64,000 nucleotides of DNA, taken from positions 1 through 64,000 of IMG/VR virus record IMGVR_UViG_3300050016_000047; one strand, 5' to 3'. Of this stretch, positions 15,055 to 22,198 are shown piece after piece. Both the position numbers and the translations under genes were made by a program. Each line of letters begins with the position of its first letter. The stretch's first letter is position 1. A model generated the notes under the pieces. That model saw nothing but the letters and a program-made list of their open reading frames with translations, was not told where the DNA came from and did not search any database. This DNA is from a virus.

Positions 15055-15998
15055 GTAGAAAACTTTCCCGTTCCTATAGCTACTGTAGAAGATGGATTTT
15101 TAAGTTCCGCCGCTATTTTTTCAGCGACTTCCTTGTCCGCATTACGGACAGGTCCAGACTGAGCGTAAGTCCCAAAAGTAAGTCCCGGCAAACCGTGGCC
15201 CAGTCTGTCCGCAGCAAGCTTTTCAGGCACGCCTAAACTCGCCATAATACTTGCGTTTCCTCGGCGGAACATGTGGAAGCCTCCCGGTTCAATACCACAC
15301 GTCTTGAGCAAAGGATAAAGTTTAAACTTAAGTACGTTAGGCTGGCGCAAAGGTGTTCCCGCGCGAGAACAAAACAAAAACCCTTCGGTACTTCGAATAG
15401 GATTTAGTTCTCCCTTAGAATTATATTGCACGTAGTGGTGAATTAGGTTTGCAAGCTCTTGTGAAATACTAATACTTCGTATCGCGTTAGCCGTTTTAGG
15501 CGTTTGCCCTTGTCCGCCATATACAGATTGGTTAACGGAGATATACTTTTCGTCCAAATTAATATCTTCTATTCTAAGTCCAAACACTTCCCCTGCTCGC
15601 AAACCCGTTTCCGCGAATAGCCACCACAATTCTTTGTCCGCAGGCGGACAGGCGACTAGTAGAAATTTTAACTGCTGTGCCGTAAGCCACGGTTGAGGCT
15701 GCTTAGATGTTTTGGGTAGTTCGGGCGACGGAATCTTAGGAATCAGCCCTTCTTTTACAGCTTGTTTAAACACTAGCCGGAGCGTACCCCAGTAGTTTTT
15801 TACTGACTTGGCCGATACCTCCTTACTTAGCGTGGTTAAATGAATTTGAATGTCTTTCTCGGAAATACTATCTAATGGCAACTTGCCAAAAGTCTCACAT
15901 GCTTTTCTTATGTGGCTTTCCATTGTAGCTCTGGAAGCTGGTTTTTTAAGCGTGAGAATTAGTTCGCGCCATTCGTTAGTATATTCCGAGAAAGTCAT
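15051..15998 (-). CDS. int: Tyrosine recombinase / integrase
   Basis: A 315-residue site-specific recombinase. The N-terminal SAM-like DNA-binding domain spans residues 1-100. Catalytic residues are visible: Arg in FAETGLRAGEVFGL, the HxxR box in FHMFRRG, LGHGLPG, and the nucleophile Tyr in TFGTYAQSG. Start at 15998 (MTFSEYTNEW) is chosen because GGAGG is 5 nt upstream; an upstream in-frame ATG overlaps the -10 element and would lie in the structured leader. Its presence suggests lysogeny or resolution of concatemers, but no repressor or att site is recognised. A palindrome copy (15135-15149) encodes PVRNAD near the C-terminus. Confidence 0.9.
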   Translation of the reverse strand: MTFSEYTNEWRELILTLKKPASRATMESHIRKACETFGKLPLDSISEKDIQIHLTTLSKEVSAKSVKNYWGTLRLVFKQAVKEGLIPKIPSPELPKTSKQPQPWLTAQQLKFLLVACPPADKELWWLFAETGLRAGEVFGLRIEDINLDEKYISVNQSVYGGQGQTPKTANAIRSISISQELANLIHHYVQYNSKGELNPIRSTEGFLFCSRAGTPLRQPNVLKFKLYPLLKTCGIEPGGFHMFRRGNASIMASLGVPEKLAADRLGHGLPGLTFGTYAQSGPVRNADKEVAEKIAAELKNPSSTVAIGTGKFST

Positions 15999-16119
15999 TT
16001 TTCCTCCATAAAAGTTAAGGGCCTGCGGCGTCCCGCTCAGCTTGGTATCCTGTCCCCAAGGAGATTGGATCATACCAACCGCTCTGACACTTTCGGAGCG
16101 ACCTACGGTGTCACCAGCC
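15999..16119 (-). ncRNA. Structured 5' leader of the recombinase gene
   Basis: The predicted transcript begins at 16119 and runs 121 nt to the ATG. It can form several helices: GGCU/GGCC closing the ends, GACAC/GUGUC, CGCUC/GAGCG, and a 7-bp UUGGUAU/AUACCAA. It has no T-loop and is not a tRNA. I could not match it to a known riboswitch. Regulation of recombinase translation is inferred. Confidence 0.45.
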
Positions 16120-16125
16120 CAGTTC

Positions 16126-16154
16126 ATACTACCACAGTTAGGTTACTCTGTCAA
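16126..16154 (-). promoter_or_regulatory. Sigma70-like promoter for the recombinase
   Basis: Minus-strand TTGACA at 16149-16154, 17-bp spacer, TAGTAT at 16126-16131; predicted +1 at 16119. Confidence 0.7.
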
Positions 16155-16290
16155 GTGTAAAATCTTACCGTCTGTGTTGGCGACTTCGCGTAGGAACTTA
16201 CATGCGACTTTGGCTTTAGATAGTGGAGTTTTAGCTTTTTCTAAGGCGTTTACCCACTTTTCCGGCCAACCGTATCTGTGTAGCGTTCAT
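16143..16290 (-). pseudogene. Small frameshifted gene
   Basis: An ATG at 16290 with AAGGAG upstream opens MNATQIRLAG... but stops after 19 codons (16231). A second frame across the same bases reads YGWPEKWVNALEKAKTPLSK to a stop at 16143 and looks more protein-like, yet has no start codon. A one-base shift near 16270 would join them. It could be a decayed gene or a sequence error. Confidence 0.4.
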
Positions 16291-16292
16291 TT

Positions 16293-16781
16293 TTATTCTC
16301 CTTTTTCTAAGATTCGTAGTGCGTTTTCGTAGCGTTTAGATATTCCCTGTTCGGACTCTGGTAAAGCCGCGAGTCTCGCCGGAGTTAAGTTGTCTTTTAA
16401 ATCCGCGATTTTTACTTTGCGACCAATTCTGTTCTTTCCCGCGCGGCGGATAAAATCAACGTAGACTTCTTTGGTATAGTCGTTGCGCGGTTTAAATACC
16501 ATGTGTCCGCTTTGCGGATTAGTGTAACCACGACTAACAGACTCTACCGCCAGCATGATTTCTTCGCCAAACTCTTGTAATATTTCGTCGGAACTAACGT
16601 CCGTATCTTCTAAAACGTCGTGGAGCAATCCCACCACGATTTCGTCGCCGACTAAACCATAGTTAAAAGCTACTCGTAGAGGATGCAGGATGTACGGCTC
16701 GCCGGACTTGTCCACCTGTCCAGCGTGCGCTTTCGCCGCCATTACTAATGCTTTGCTTAGATTGGAGATTTCGTATTTCAT
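16293..16781 (-). CDS. HD-domain hydrolase related to the (p)ppGpp hydrolases SpoT/MESH1
   Basis: A 162-residue protein covering just the HD hydrolase domain: AAKAHAGQVDKSGEPYILHPLRVA, LLHDVLEDT (HD plus ED) and VKIADLKDNL (final metal Asp). There is no synthetase, TGS or ACT domain, so it resembles small alarmone hydrolases. It could lower ppGpp during infection, or act on another nucleotide. A palindrome near 16505 encodes SGHMV. Coupled to the upstream gene by TAATG. Confidence 0.85.
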   Translation of the reverse strand: MKYEISNLSKALVMAAKAHAGQVDKSGEPYILHPLRVAFNYGLVGDEIVVGLLHDVLEDTDVSSDEILQEFGEEIMLAVESVSRGYTNPQSGHMVFKPRNDYTKEVYVDFIRRAGKNRIGRKVKIADLKDNLTPARLAALPESEQGISKRYENALRILEKGE

Positions 16782-16912
16782 TAGTCACCCTCGTACCACT
16801 CTTGCAACTTAACCCAAATTACATACCCGACTAGAAACACAACTGCGGCAATTACGCCAAAAACCATATTATAAAAAATGCTGTCCGAAAGCCAATCCCA
16901 ATAATTATACAT
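16781..16912 (-). CDS. Small membrane protein, 43 aa
   Basis: One membrane helix (MVFGVIAAVVFLVGYVIWV) between a Trp/Tyr-rich N-terminus and a charged tail. TAATG coupling on both sides. Confidence 0.55.
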   Translation of the reverse strand: MYNYWDWLSDSIFYNMVFGVIAAVVFLVGYVIWVKLQEWYEGD

Positions 16913-17067
16913 TATGTAAAATCCTGTTCTGAAAGCATACCGTAATCGTCTACAAAATCGTCATCCCCGCCGGATTCATCCCAACACATACAGCAATCAT
17001 AACAGCAATTACACATATCGCAGAGTTCCGCAACAGCTAGGGTTTCCCCGCACTCTTCGCAGCGCAT
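16912..17067 (-). CDS. Cysteine-rich acidic small protein, 51 aa
   Basis: Nine cysteines in the first 30 residues (CEECGE ... CDMCNCCYDCCMC) followed by an acidic tail. AGGAGG precedes the ATG. Likely binds metal. Confidence 0.6.
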   Translation of the reverse strand: MRCEECGETLAVAELCDMCNCCYDCCMCWDESGGDDDFVDDYGMLSEQDFT

Positions 17068-17075
17068 AAATCCTC

Positions 17076-17393
17076 CTAAGCGTTAGTATTGTACTCCTTA
17101 TACTCAGGACTTGTCAAGGCTTCTTTTGTGTATTCGGCGAAAGGTTTGTTAAATGCCAGATAAGATACTCCGTATTCAAGGGGCAAGCCTTCCTCAAATA
17201 ATTCTTCCCCTTGCTTACCCGCCCACGCATAGGCGGCTACGAGGTCTGGATAAATCGGCGAATCTTTAAAATACTCCCAAATGTAAAATGAGTTTTCATC
17301 GTTCGGATACCACAAATTGTCTATTGCTTGTGCGTGAATCGCGCGGACTCCATCACTAAAATTTCCGATGTAAATTCCGTTGTCTGCGCTCAT
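17076..17393 (-). CDS. Conserved phage hypothetical protein, 105 aa
   Basis: Begins MSADNGIYIGNFSDGVRAIH, a start seen in a widespread phage family of unknown function. Aromatic-rich, no membrane segment. It overlaps the deaminase stop. Confidence 0.7.
   Translation of the reverse strand: MSADNGIYIGNFSDGVRAIHAQAIDNLWYPNDENSFYIWEYFKDSPIYPDLVAAYAWAGKQGEELFEEGLPLEYGVSYLAFNKPFAEYTKEALTSPEYKEYNTNA
17088..17117 (-). promoter_or_regulatory. Possible internal sigma70-like promoter
   Basis: TTGACA at 17112-17117 and TACAAT at 17088-17093 with an 18-bp spacer, inside the end of the preceding gene. It would feed the small genes at 16.8-17.07 kb. Confidence 0.4.
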
Positions 17394-17770
17394 AGTTTTT
17401 CCTCCGTAGGTCGGCCAAATTTATCCGTAAAGCGTACAGTTCTAATACCAGCTTCCTTAAGCAATTTCATACAGTGCGGGCAAGGTGTGGAGTTCGCAAT
17501 AGTCCCATCCGCTAACTGCCTAAAAACGTATATTATAAGATTACCCTTGTCTTCGTGCCACCGTCGCCTAAGAATTGCTCTGTGCTCCGCGTGAAGATTA
17601 CAACCGCGTTCAGCCGCCGGATGCGACTGCGAATAAGTATTAAATCCTATACTAAGTAGATTGCTTCCCGCGTACAGCGCAGCCCCTAGCTTACGCGCAC
17701 GCCTAGGAGCTACGGATAGCTCCGAAGCAACTTTAGCCGTGTCAAAGCCGCGTTTCCAAGATGCGTTCAC
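17390..17770 (-). CDS. Cytidine/deoxycytidylate deaminase-family protein
   Basis: A 126-residue deaminase with LHAEHRAILRR (zinc His, catalytic Glu) and TPCPHCMKLL (zinc Cys pair). Distinct from the dCMP deaminase at 2.6-3.0 kb. Substrate could be free cytidine, CMP or an RNA/DNA base. The GTG start lies exactly at the predicted +1 of the promoter at 17777-17805, so the mRNA would be leaderless. Confidence 0.85.
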   Translation of the reverse strand: MNASWKRGFDTAKVASELSVAPRRARKLGAALYAGSNLLSIGFNTYSQSHPAAERGCNLHAEHRAILRRRWHEDKGNLIIYVFRQLADGTIANSTPCPHCMKLLKEAGIRTVRFTDKFGRPTEEKL

Positions 17771-17776
17771 AACCGA

Positions 17777-17805
17777 ATAATACTACGTTCCGCAAAGTTT
17801 GTCAA
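17777..17805 (-). promoter_or_regulatory. Sigma70-like promoter, leaderless start
   Basis: TTGACA at 17800-17805, 17-bp spacer, TATTAT at 17777-17782; +1 would be 17770, the G of the GTG. The upstream AAATACTTC is shared with the promoter at 28347-28375. Confidence 0.75.
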
Positions 17806-17812
17806 GAAGTAT

Positions 17813-18028
17813 TTAGTATTTTTCGTAGCCGCCCAAATCGGAATAGCTGTGGGTTAAGGCGTGCGGCGGACAGGATACCACCATCTGCATAATTGTCTTA
17901 ACGTGAATAAACATGTGCTTTCCTACGCGGTATACTGTACATTTGCCGTGAGTTTGGCATTTGTAGCCGCCGTAGGGGAGGAACGGAGTTCCAGTTGTTG
18001 CGTTGGGCCACGTTCTGTTGTGAGTCAT
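17813..18028 (-). CDS. Hypothetical protein, 71 aa
   Basis: ATG at 18028 just after the polymerase stop. Contains CQTHGKCTVYRVGKH and several His/Cys residues. Function unknown. Confidence 0.55.
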   Translation of the reverse strand: MTHNRTWPNATTGTPFLPYGGYKCQTHGKCTVYRVGKHMFIHVKTIMQMVVSCPPHALTHSYSDLGGYEKY

Positions 18029-18029
18029 T

Positions 18030-20093
18030 TTAAGCCTTTCTATAGTTTTCGCCGATATACCCTTCAGCCGCCAAAGGTCCATTATACCATACTGGCGACG
18101 TACTCATGCAGTCCGCGAGACAATCTAAACTAAGAGTCCACTTGTCCGTATTGCGGACTAAACATGCGAGTTCGTCGTGGAACATTCCTACTATTTTAAA
18201 TCCGAGTTCGTCGGCTAGGAACATTCCATGTAACAAAATATCCCGCGCGATAGCTTGAACGATATTTTCTATTAACTTCCCACCCCACGTTGTGATTTTG
18301 CCCCAGCCGCCGTTTAGCATCCGGCCATCGTAAACCATTGCTTCGCGTTCGTAGGGGCCTTTTTTACCTTGGATGGTCTGTACTTCCAGTCTGGCGTTTA
18401 TGTAGTGCAAATACCTTCCAGAAGGAAGCTTAATCCGCATTGTATTCCCAACCATATCAAAAGTCAAGTCCCTAAGTTTCATCTCGACTCTATCGCGGAT
18501 TACTTTATGCGTGATATAATCTAGGTCAGCCCACGCAGTAGGGATTTCATGGAATTTTTCGCGGTACACGGCTACGGCTTTATGGGCTTCCGCGCGAGTC
18601 ATGTTTACGCCGTTACGCTCGGCATAGCCCCAAACGCCTGTTTTAACTTTGTCGCCGTTTTTGTTAATTACTTCATCGCCGCCGCCAGAACCATACCCGC
18701 CGCTAAGATATGCAGGCTTAAGAAGTTGGCGTTCTTCTTTAGTAATGGTTTCGTATGGCCGCTGATAGAAAGTAACTCCAAAATCCAAATAGCAATCTAT
18801 ATTAGAACCATCTGGCCGCTTGTCAATAAAAACTCTTTTCATGGCAGAGCAGTCGGCGACTTGACCTATTACTCGTGGTTCGATAGCGTTTAAATCGCAC
18901 ACTACAAAATGCCAGCCTTCAGGAGTTTTAAAACTGCTTCGGCTAAGGCTAGAAGTTACTTCTAGGATTCGGTTAGGGTCGCCGGGAGCAGCAGGAAAAG
19001 CCTTAATCACGCCGTCGTAATCCGCATTACGGACAAGTTCTATGGCTAAATCTAGTTTACTCGCCACGTCTTTAGTCGGGCGGAATAAATTTTGTACTTG
19101 AACATCTCGACCACTCCACCTGAAAGTTCTGGCCGCCCCACCATAGTTAAACTGATTTCTAAGAAAGCCGTCTGGCGAAACCATTTGTGCCATAGTTATA
19201 AGTTTGCTGTCAGAAGTCTTAGAAATAAGTTGCCGGAGTTTCAAAGCTTCGCGGCAACTGTCGGAAATAGCTTTATTCTTGAGTGCCATAACAACGTGAT
19301 CTTTGTCTAGCTGGTTAAAAGGGTATTTCTCGTTTCTAGCCCATTCTAAGAGTTGTTTAGTAGAATTAGGGTTCTCTAGGCCAGTAACGGCTTTCTGTCG
19401 CGCTAATAGCTCGTCACGGCTTCTAATAGCCATCTTAGAGGCGTTCCCTACAAGTTGCATGTCGGTAGGCATACCAGTGTCGTTGATTTTCTGGTCTAGC
19501 TCCCAACCTTTTTGTTCTGTCGGCGGCAGGGGCAAAACTAACTTGAATATCTCCCGCTCGGCTACTACGTCCTGTTTGCAATATTCACAAAAGAGTTCCC
19601 AATCGCGCGGGTCCGTGTTCCAGTCCCTAAAATTAGGCTCGGATATACCAAACAGAGTTTCCTCGCCGCCCATACCAGCGGGTCCACAGAACAAACGAAT
19701 CAGGCGTTTGCCGTCTTTTAGTTTGGCTTGGTCGGCGGGTAGACCTAAGATTTCGCCACAATCTTCCAGTGCTCCCGGCATACTCATATGCTTGCAATAC
19801 ACAGAAGGGTCAATCCAGCGCGAGTAGTCTGTTTTAATTCCTAGCAGAACGTCGAATATTTCGCGCTCAAACCCGGCGTTCCAAGCTAATAACTTATTGT
19901 CCGTATTGCGGATAGCTTCGAGTAGTTCGGCGGGAATTGCTCCAAGATGCGGTTGCCAAAGCTGTACTGGGTTTTCTCCAAATGCGTAGGCACACAAAAG
20001 TACGCGAGTACTAGGATGCCTCGCGTAGTTGTACAGACCTACTTCGGAAAGGTCTAAGAGACTGGCGGTTTCGAAGTCCAGATGAAGTTTAAT
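18030..20093 (-). CDS. Family A DNA polymerase with 3'-5' exonuclease domain, ATT start
   Basis: About 687 residues. Exonuclease motif I is HLDFETASLLDLS at the N-terminus. Polymerase motif A is CDLNAIEPRVIG, motif B region LLKPAYLSGGYGSGGG, motif C GMFHDELACLV. It replicates the phage genome. The conserved exonuclease start lies upstream of the first ATG, and the only in-frame initiator with a ribosome site is ATT at 20093, preceded by AGGGAG and overlapping the upstream stop. ATT starts are rare. Palindrome copies at 18144 and about 19022 and 19895 encode VRNTD/VRNAD/IRNTD segments. Confidence 0.92.
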   Translation of the reverse strand: MKLHLDFETASLLDLSEVGLYNYARHPSTRVLLCAYAFGENPVQLWQPHLGAIPAELLEAIRNTDNKLLAWNAGFEREIFDVLLGIKTDYSRWIDPSVYCKHMSMPGALEDCGEILGLPADQAKLKDGKRLIRLFCGPAGMGGEETLFGISEPNFRDWNTDPRDWELFCEYCKQDVVAEREIFKLVLPLPPTEQKGWELDQKINDTGMPTDMQLVGNASKMAIRSRDELLARQKAVTGLENPNSTKQLLEWARNEKYPFNQLDKDHVVMALKNKAISDSCREALKLRQLISKTSDSKLITMAQMVSPDGFLRNQFNYGGAARTFRWSGRDVQVQNLFRPTKDVASKLDLAIELVRNADYDGVIKAFPAAPGDPNRILEVTSSLSRSSFKTPEGWHFVVCDLNAIEPRVIGQVADCSAMKRVFIDKRPDGSNIDCYLDFGVTFYQRPYETITKEERQLLKPAYLSGGYGSGGGDEVINKNGDKVKTGVWGYAERNGVNMTRAEAHKAVAVYREKFHEIPTAWADLDYITHKVIRDRVEMKLRDLTFDMVGNTMRIKLPSGRYLHYINARLEVQTIQGKKGPYEREAMVYDGRMLNGGWGKITTWGGKLIENIVQAIARDILLHGMFLADELGFKIVGMFHDELACLVRNTDKWTLSLDCLADCMSTSPVWYNGPLAAEGYIGENYRKA

Positions 20094-20263
20094 TAGTTCT
20101 CCCTTAGATAATCGAGAAGTTCTCGTAAACGGTCTTTCTTCTCGGGATGGTCGGCTAAGTACCTATTAATTTTATTCATCGCGGAGGCAAGGTTTTTCTC
20201 AACCTCGTACCGCGAGATACCTAGCCGACTTGCAATAGTGGTTATAGGAGTGAGAGACTTCAA
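20093..20263 (-). CDS. Small helix-turn-helix protein, 56 aa
   Basis: TTG-initiated frame coupled to the polymerase. TPITTIASRLGISRYEVEKN resembles a sigma region 4/HTH helix pair. A regulatory or DNA-binding role for the polymerase operon is inferred. Confidence 0.55.
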   Translation of the reverse strand: MKSLTPITTIASRLGISRYEVEKNLASAMNKINRYLADHPEKKDRLRELLDYLREN

Positions 20264-20265
20264 AA

Positions 20266-20559
20266 TTAAGACAGTCCCTCCAGTTGGTTTTTAATCTTGT
20301 CGAATAACGTAAGGAAAATCTCCATCATTTCAAAGTGTTTGCTTTCCAGCGCGACTATTCCAGCCCCGCTGATAGCGGATAGGAGTGTTTTGGCTTCGGT
20401 TTGAGTAAGGATTAGTGCAACTTCCTTGGTGCCGCCCTTGATTTCGAGAATATCGCTCGTTTTAATGAAAAACTTAAGACACAGGTTTTTCACGTCGAGC
20501 GGTTTCGTGCTCTTAGCTTCCTGATTAATCGGCGTTTCTTTCGTTGCTGTTTTAGACAT
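20266..20559 (-). CDS. Hypothetical protein, 97 aa
   Basis: Polar N-terminus then alpha/beta core (LILTQTEAKTLLSAISGAG). No motif recognised. Overlaps the zinc-ribbon gene by one base. Confidence 0.6.
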   Translation of the reverse strand: MSKTATKETPINQEAKSTKPLDVKNLCLKFFIKTSDILEIKGGTKEVALILTQTEAKTLLSAISGAGIVALESKHFEMMEIFLTLFDKIKNQLEGLS

Positions 20560-20843
20560 TACTTTCCCTCCTTGAATAACTCGATTATAGTTTCTATCTT
20601 TTTTGCCGCCAGTTCAATAATACTTGTAGTGTCCGAATCCTTGCGTGTGCCGAGTCTTTCCAGCCCTAAGAAAACTTTCTTACACTCGCGGCCTACCACT
20701 TCGCCGTAGGTACTTTCTACTGTCTGCGAAAGAAACTGGTACTGTCCGCAAACCGGACAATGAATAGTAATCCTCGCCGGGTTAACATCATACATACCAA
20801 AACAGTTTTTACAGAACGGACATTTAAGATTTAGGTTTAGCAT
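20559..20843 (-). CDS. Zinc-ribbon protein, 94 aa
   Basis: CPFCKNCFG and CPVCGQYQF form a zinc ribbon; helical C-terminus. A palindrome at 20744-20758 encodes HCPVCGQ, part of the ribbon itself. Confidence 0.65.
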   Translation of the reverse strand: MLNLNLKCPFCKNCFGMYDVNPARITIHCPVCGQYQFLSQTVESTYGEVVGRECKKVFLGLERLGTRKDSDTTSIIELAAKKIETIIELFKEGK

Positions 20844-21019
20844 TAGAAAGGTTTTGCCTCCATGGTCGTGGGTAGCGGCTGCTTCATAAGATGGTTGAAT
20901 TGGTCGGGCGCGTATTTCTCGATAAGCGCCATAGTCGGATCGTTAAGCTTGATTACTTTGCGATTAGTGAACAAATGCCACAAAGCAATCGTAGCGAGAC
21001 GAAAATTAGTGTTTTCCAT
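20843..21019 (-). CDS. Hypothetical protein, 58 aa
   Basis: ATG-TAA frame in TAATG coupling with the next gene and 14-nt overlap with the previous one. Reads MENTNFRLATIALWHLFTNR. Function unknown. Confidence 0.55.
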   Translation of the reverse strand: MENTNFRLATIALWHLFTNRKVIKLNDPTMALIEKYAPDQFNHLMKQPLPTTMEAKPF

Positions 21020-21257
21020 TGTCAGCCCCTTGCGCGTAGTCCGCGAGTGCGGCGGCTATCGCATAAATAACTACTCCTACTACAAAACTAAGCCAGAAAG
21101 CTACTCTCACGACATACAGAATAATACCACACAAAATCCCAAAAGTCAAGCCAATAATTCGGCTAATTTTGGTAATTCTCCCTTCCCGCTTGCCGTCCGT
21201 AAAGCGGACAATTCGGAGGTACTGTGCGTGTTGAAACCAATTCAGCGGTTTTACCAC
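21006..21257 (-). CDS. Small membrane protein, 83 aa
   Basis: Basic N-terminal half, then two hydrophobic segments (IIGLTFGILCGIILYVV and FWLSFVVGVVIYAIAAAL). A palindrome at 21195-21209 encodes IVRFTD. Confidence 0.6.
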   Translation of the reverse strand: MVKPLNWFQHAQYLRIVRFTDGKREGRITKISRIIGLTFGILCGIILYVVRVAFWLSFVVGVVIYAIAAALADYAQGADNGKH

Positions 21258-21442
21258 GGCCTAACTCCAAGCCAAACATAAAACCTTTGCTTCCACTTAG
21301 GTAGCTTGCACCAAATCTCTCCCATTCGCACATTGTCGTTGCGGAGTCGCCTATGAGAGTCTATTAAATCTTGCAACGCAGTTTCCTCAGTAACGTAGTG
21401 CTTACCGCCCCATATATTTTCTATGTATTCTTTGGCCGTCAT
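21251..21442 (-). CDS. Hypothetical protein, 63 aa
   Basis: Soluble, helical, Trp-rich C-terminus (KWKQRFYVWLGVRPW). Overlaps neighbours on both sides. Confidence 0.55.
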   Translation of the reverse strand: MTAKEYIENIWGGKHYVTEETALQDLIDSHRRLRNDNVRMGEIWCKLPKWKQRFYVWLGVRPW

Positions 21443-21768
21443 TTTAGTTTCTTACTGTCGAATGGCTCGACTTTAATTTCAGCCTTGGCGACTTGACACT
21501 TGCCGTTTAAATAGTACTCCGTCCAAATATCGCCGGATTCCTCGCCCTCGCCGGACAGAGTAAAAACTACTTTAGGATGGAGTTTGGAAAATTCTCTAAA
21601 GTTTTCCTCGTGGTCGTACCACTTACTTTCCTGATAAGTACTGGCTCCGGTTTCATCCAAAGCGTATTCCGCTTCGTCATATTTTGCCCTGAGTTCGGCA
21701 ATGATTTCTTCGGACGCCTCGTTGTTTCCCAAACTTGTTTGTAAACTATACTTTGTGTAGTATCCCAT
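21439..21768 (-). CDS. Conserved phage hypothetical protein, 109 aa
   Basis: Begins MGYYTKYSLQTSLG; acidic, with WYDHEENFREFSK and VVFTLSGEGEESGDIW. Resembles small phage proteins of unknown function that share YYTxY starts. Confidence 0.65.
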   Translation of the reverse strand: MGYYTKYSLQTSLGNNEASEEIIAELRAKYDEAEYALDETGASTYQESKWYDHEENFREFSKLHPKVVFTLSGEGEESGDIWTEYYLNGKCQVAKAEIKVEPFDSKKLK

Positions 21769-21776
21769 TTTAACTC

Positions 21777-21881
21777 CTAGTACTTCCTTTTGTCCGCCGA
21801 GTCAGCGGAATAATCGCACGCGACAATAAGAATGTCGCCTACTTTACGTGTGGTAGGGTCCGCGCCGTTGTTACAGGACAC
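21777..21881 (-). CDS. Possible small protein, 34 aa
   Basis: GTG-initiated frame reading VSCNNGADPTTRKVGDILIV; it overlaps the 20-codon leaderless frame. Its composition looks coding, but no good start exists. It could be the body of a gene whose start is displaced by a frameshift from the leaderless ATG. Confidence 0.35.
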   Translation of the reverse strand: MSCNNGADPTTRKVGDILIVACDYSADSADKRKY

Positions 21882-21933
21882 GCCGACTTGAGTCGATTCC
21901 CGTAATATTGTGTGCTAAGACAATTAAACTCAT
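21871..21933 (-). CDS. Possible 20-aa leaderless peptide
   Basis: The ATG at 21933 is exactly the predicted +1 of the promoter at 21940-21968. Reads MSLIVLAHNITGID... then stops. May be a leader peptide or the start of a frameshifted gene. Confidence 0.35.
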   Translation of the reverse strand: MSLIVLAHNITGIDSSRRVL

Positions 21934-21939
21934 ATTAGA

Positions 21940-21968
21940 ATAATACACCCTTTCTGCAACCTTGTCAA
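21940..21968 (-). promoter_or_regulatory. Sigma70-like promoter (leftward of divergent pair)
   Basis: TTGACA at 21963-21968, 17-bp spacer, TATTAT at 21940-21945, +1 at 21933. Confidence 0.75.
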
Positions 21969-21973
21969 GCGGT

Positions 21974-22003
21974 TTTACAATTATTTTAAAACTGTGCTAT
22001 ACT
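21974..22003 (+). promoter_or_regulatory. Sigma70-like promoter (rightward of divergent pair)
   Basis: TTTACA at 21974-21979, 18-bp spacer, TATACT at 21998-22003; +1 at 22010, the A of an ATG. The two -35 boxes are 5 bp apart, so the promoters probably compete. Confidence 0.7.
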
Positions 22004-22009
22004 TGCTTT

Positions 22010-22195
22010 ATGAGAGAATCTAAGTTCGTTCGTCCGCGCGGTAAGCCTGTTTTCTTATACTTTTGCAAAGACTGTAAAACCCAATTAACTAAGCCGAATT
22101 GCTTAGACACGCACAGCCTAGGATGCTGGGTATGTCCTGAATGTGGTGCAGGCGCTAAGGCAACCCGCCGACCTAACAGAGAGGAAAACGAATAA
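22010..22195 (+). CDS. Small zinc-ribbon protein, leaderless, 61 aa
   Basis: ATG at the predicted transcription start, no Shine-Dalgarno. Contains CKDCKTQL and CWVCPECGAG, a zinc ribbon. First gene of a plus-strand island within the minus-strand region. Confidence 0.6.
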   Translation: MRESKFVRPRGKPVFLYFCKDCKTQLTKPNCLDTHSLGCWVCPECGAGAKATRRPNREENE

Positions 22196-22198
22196 AAC

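Noticed and set aside
16019-16119. tRNA in the recombinase leader
   Set aside because: No T-arm consensus and no 7-bp acceptor could be drawn.
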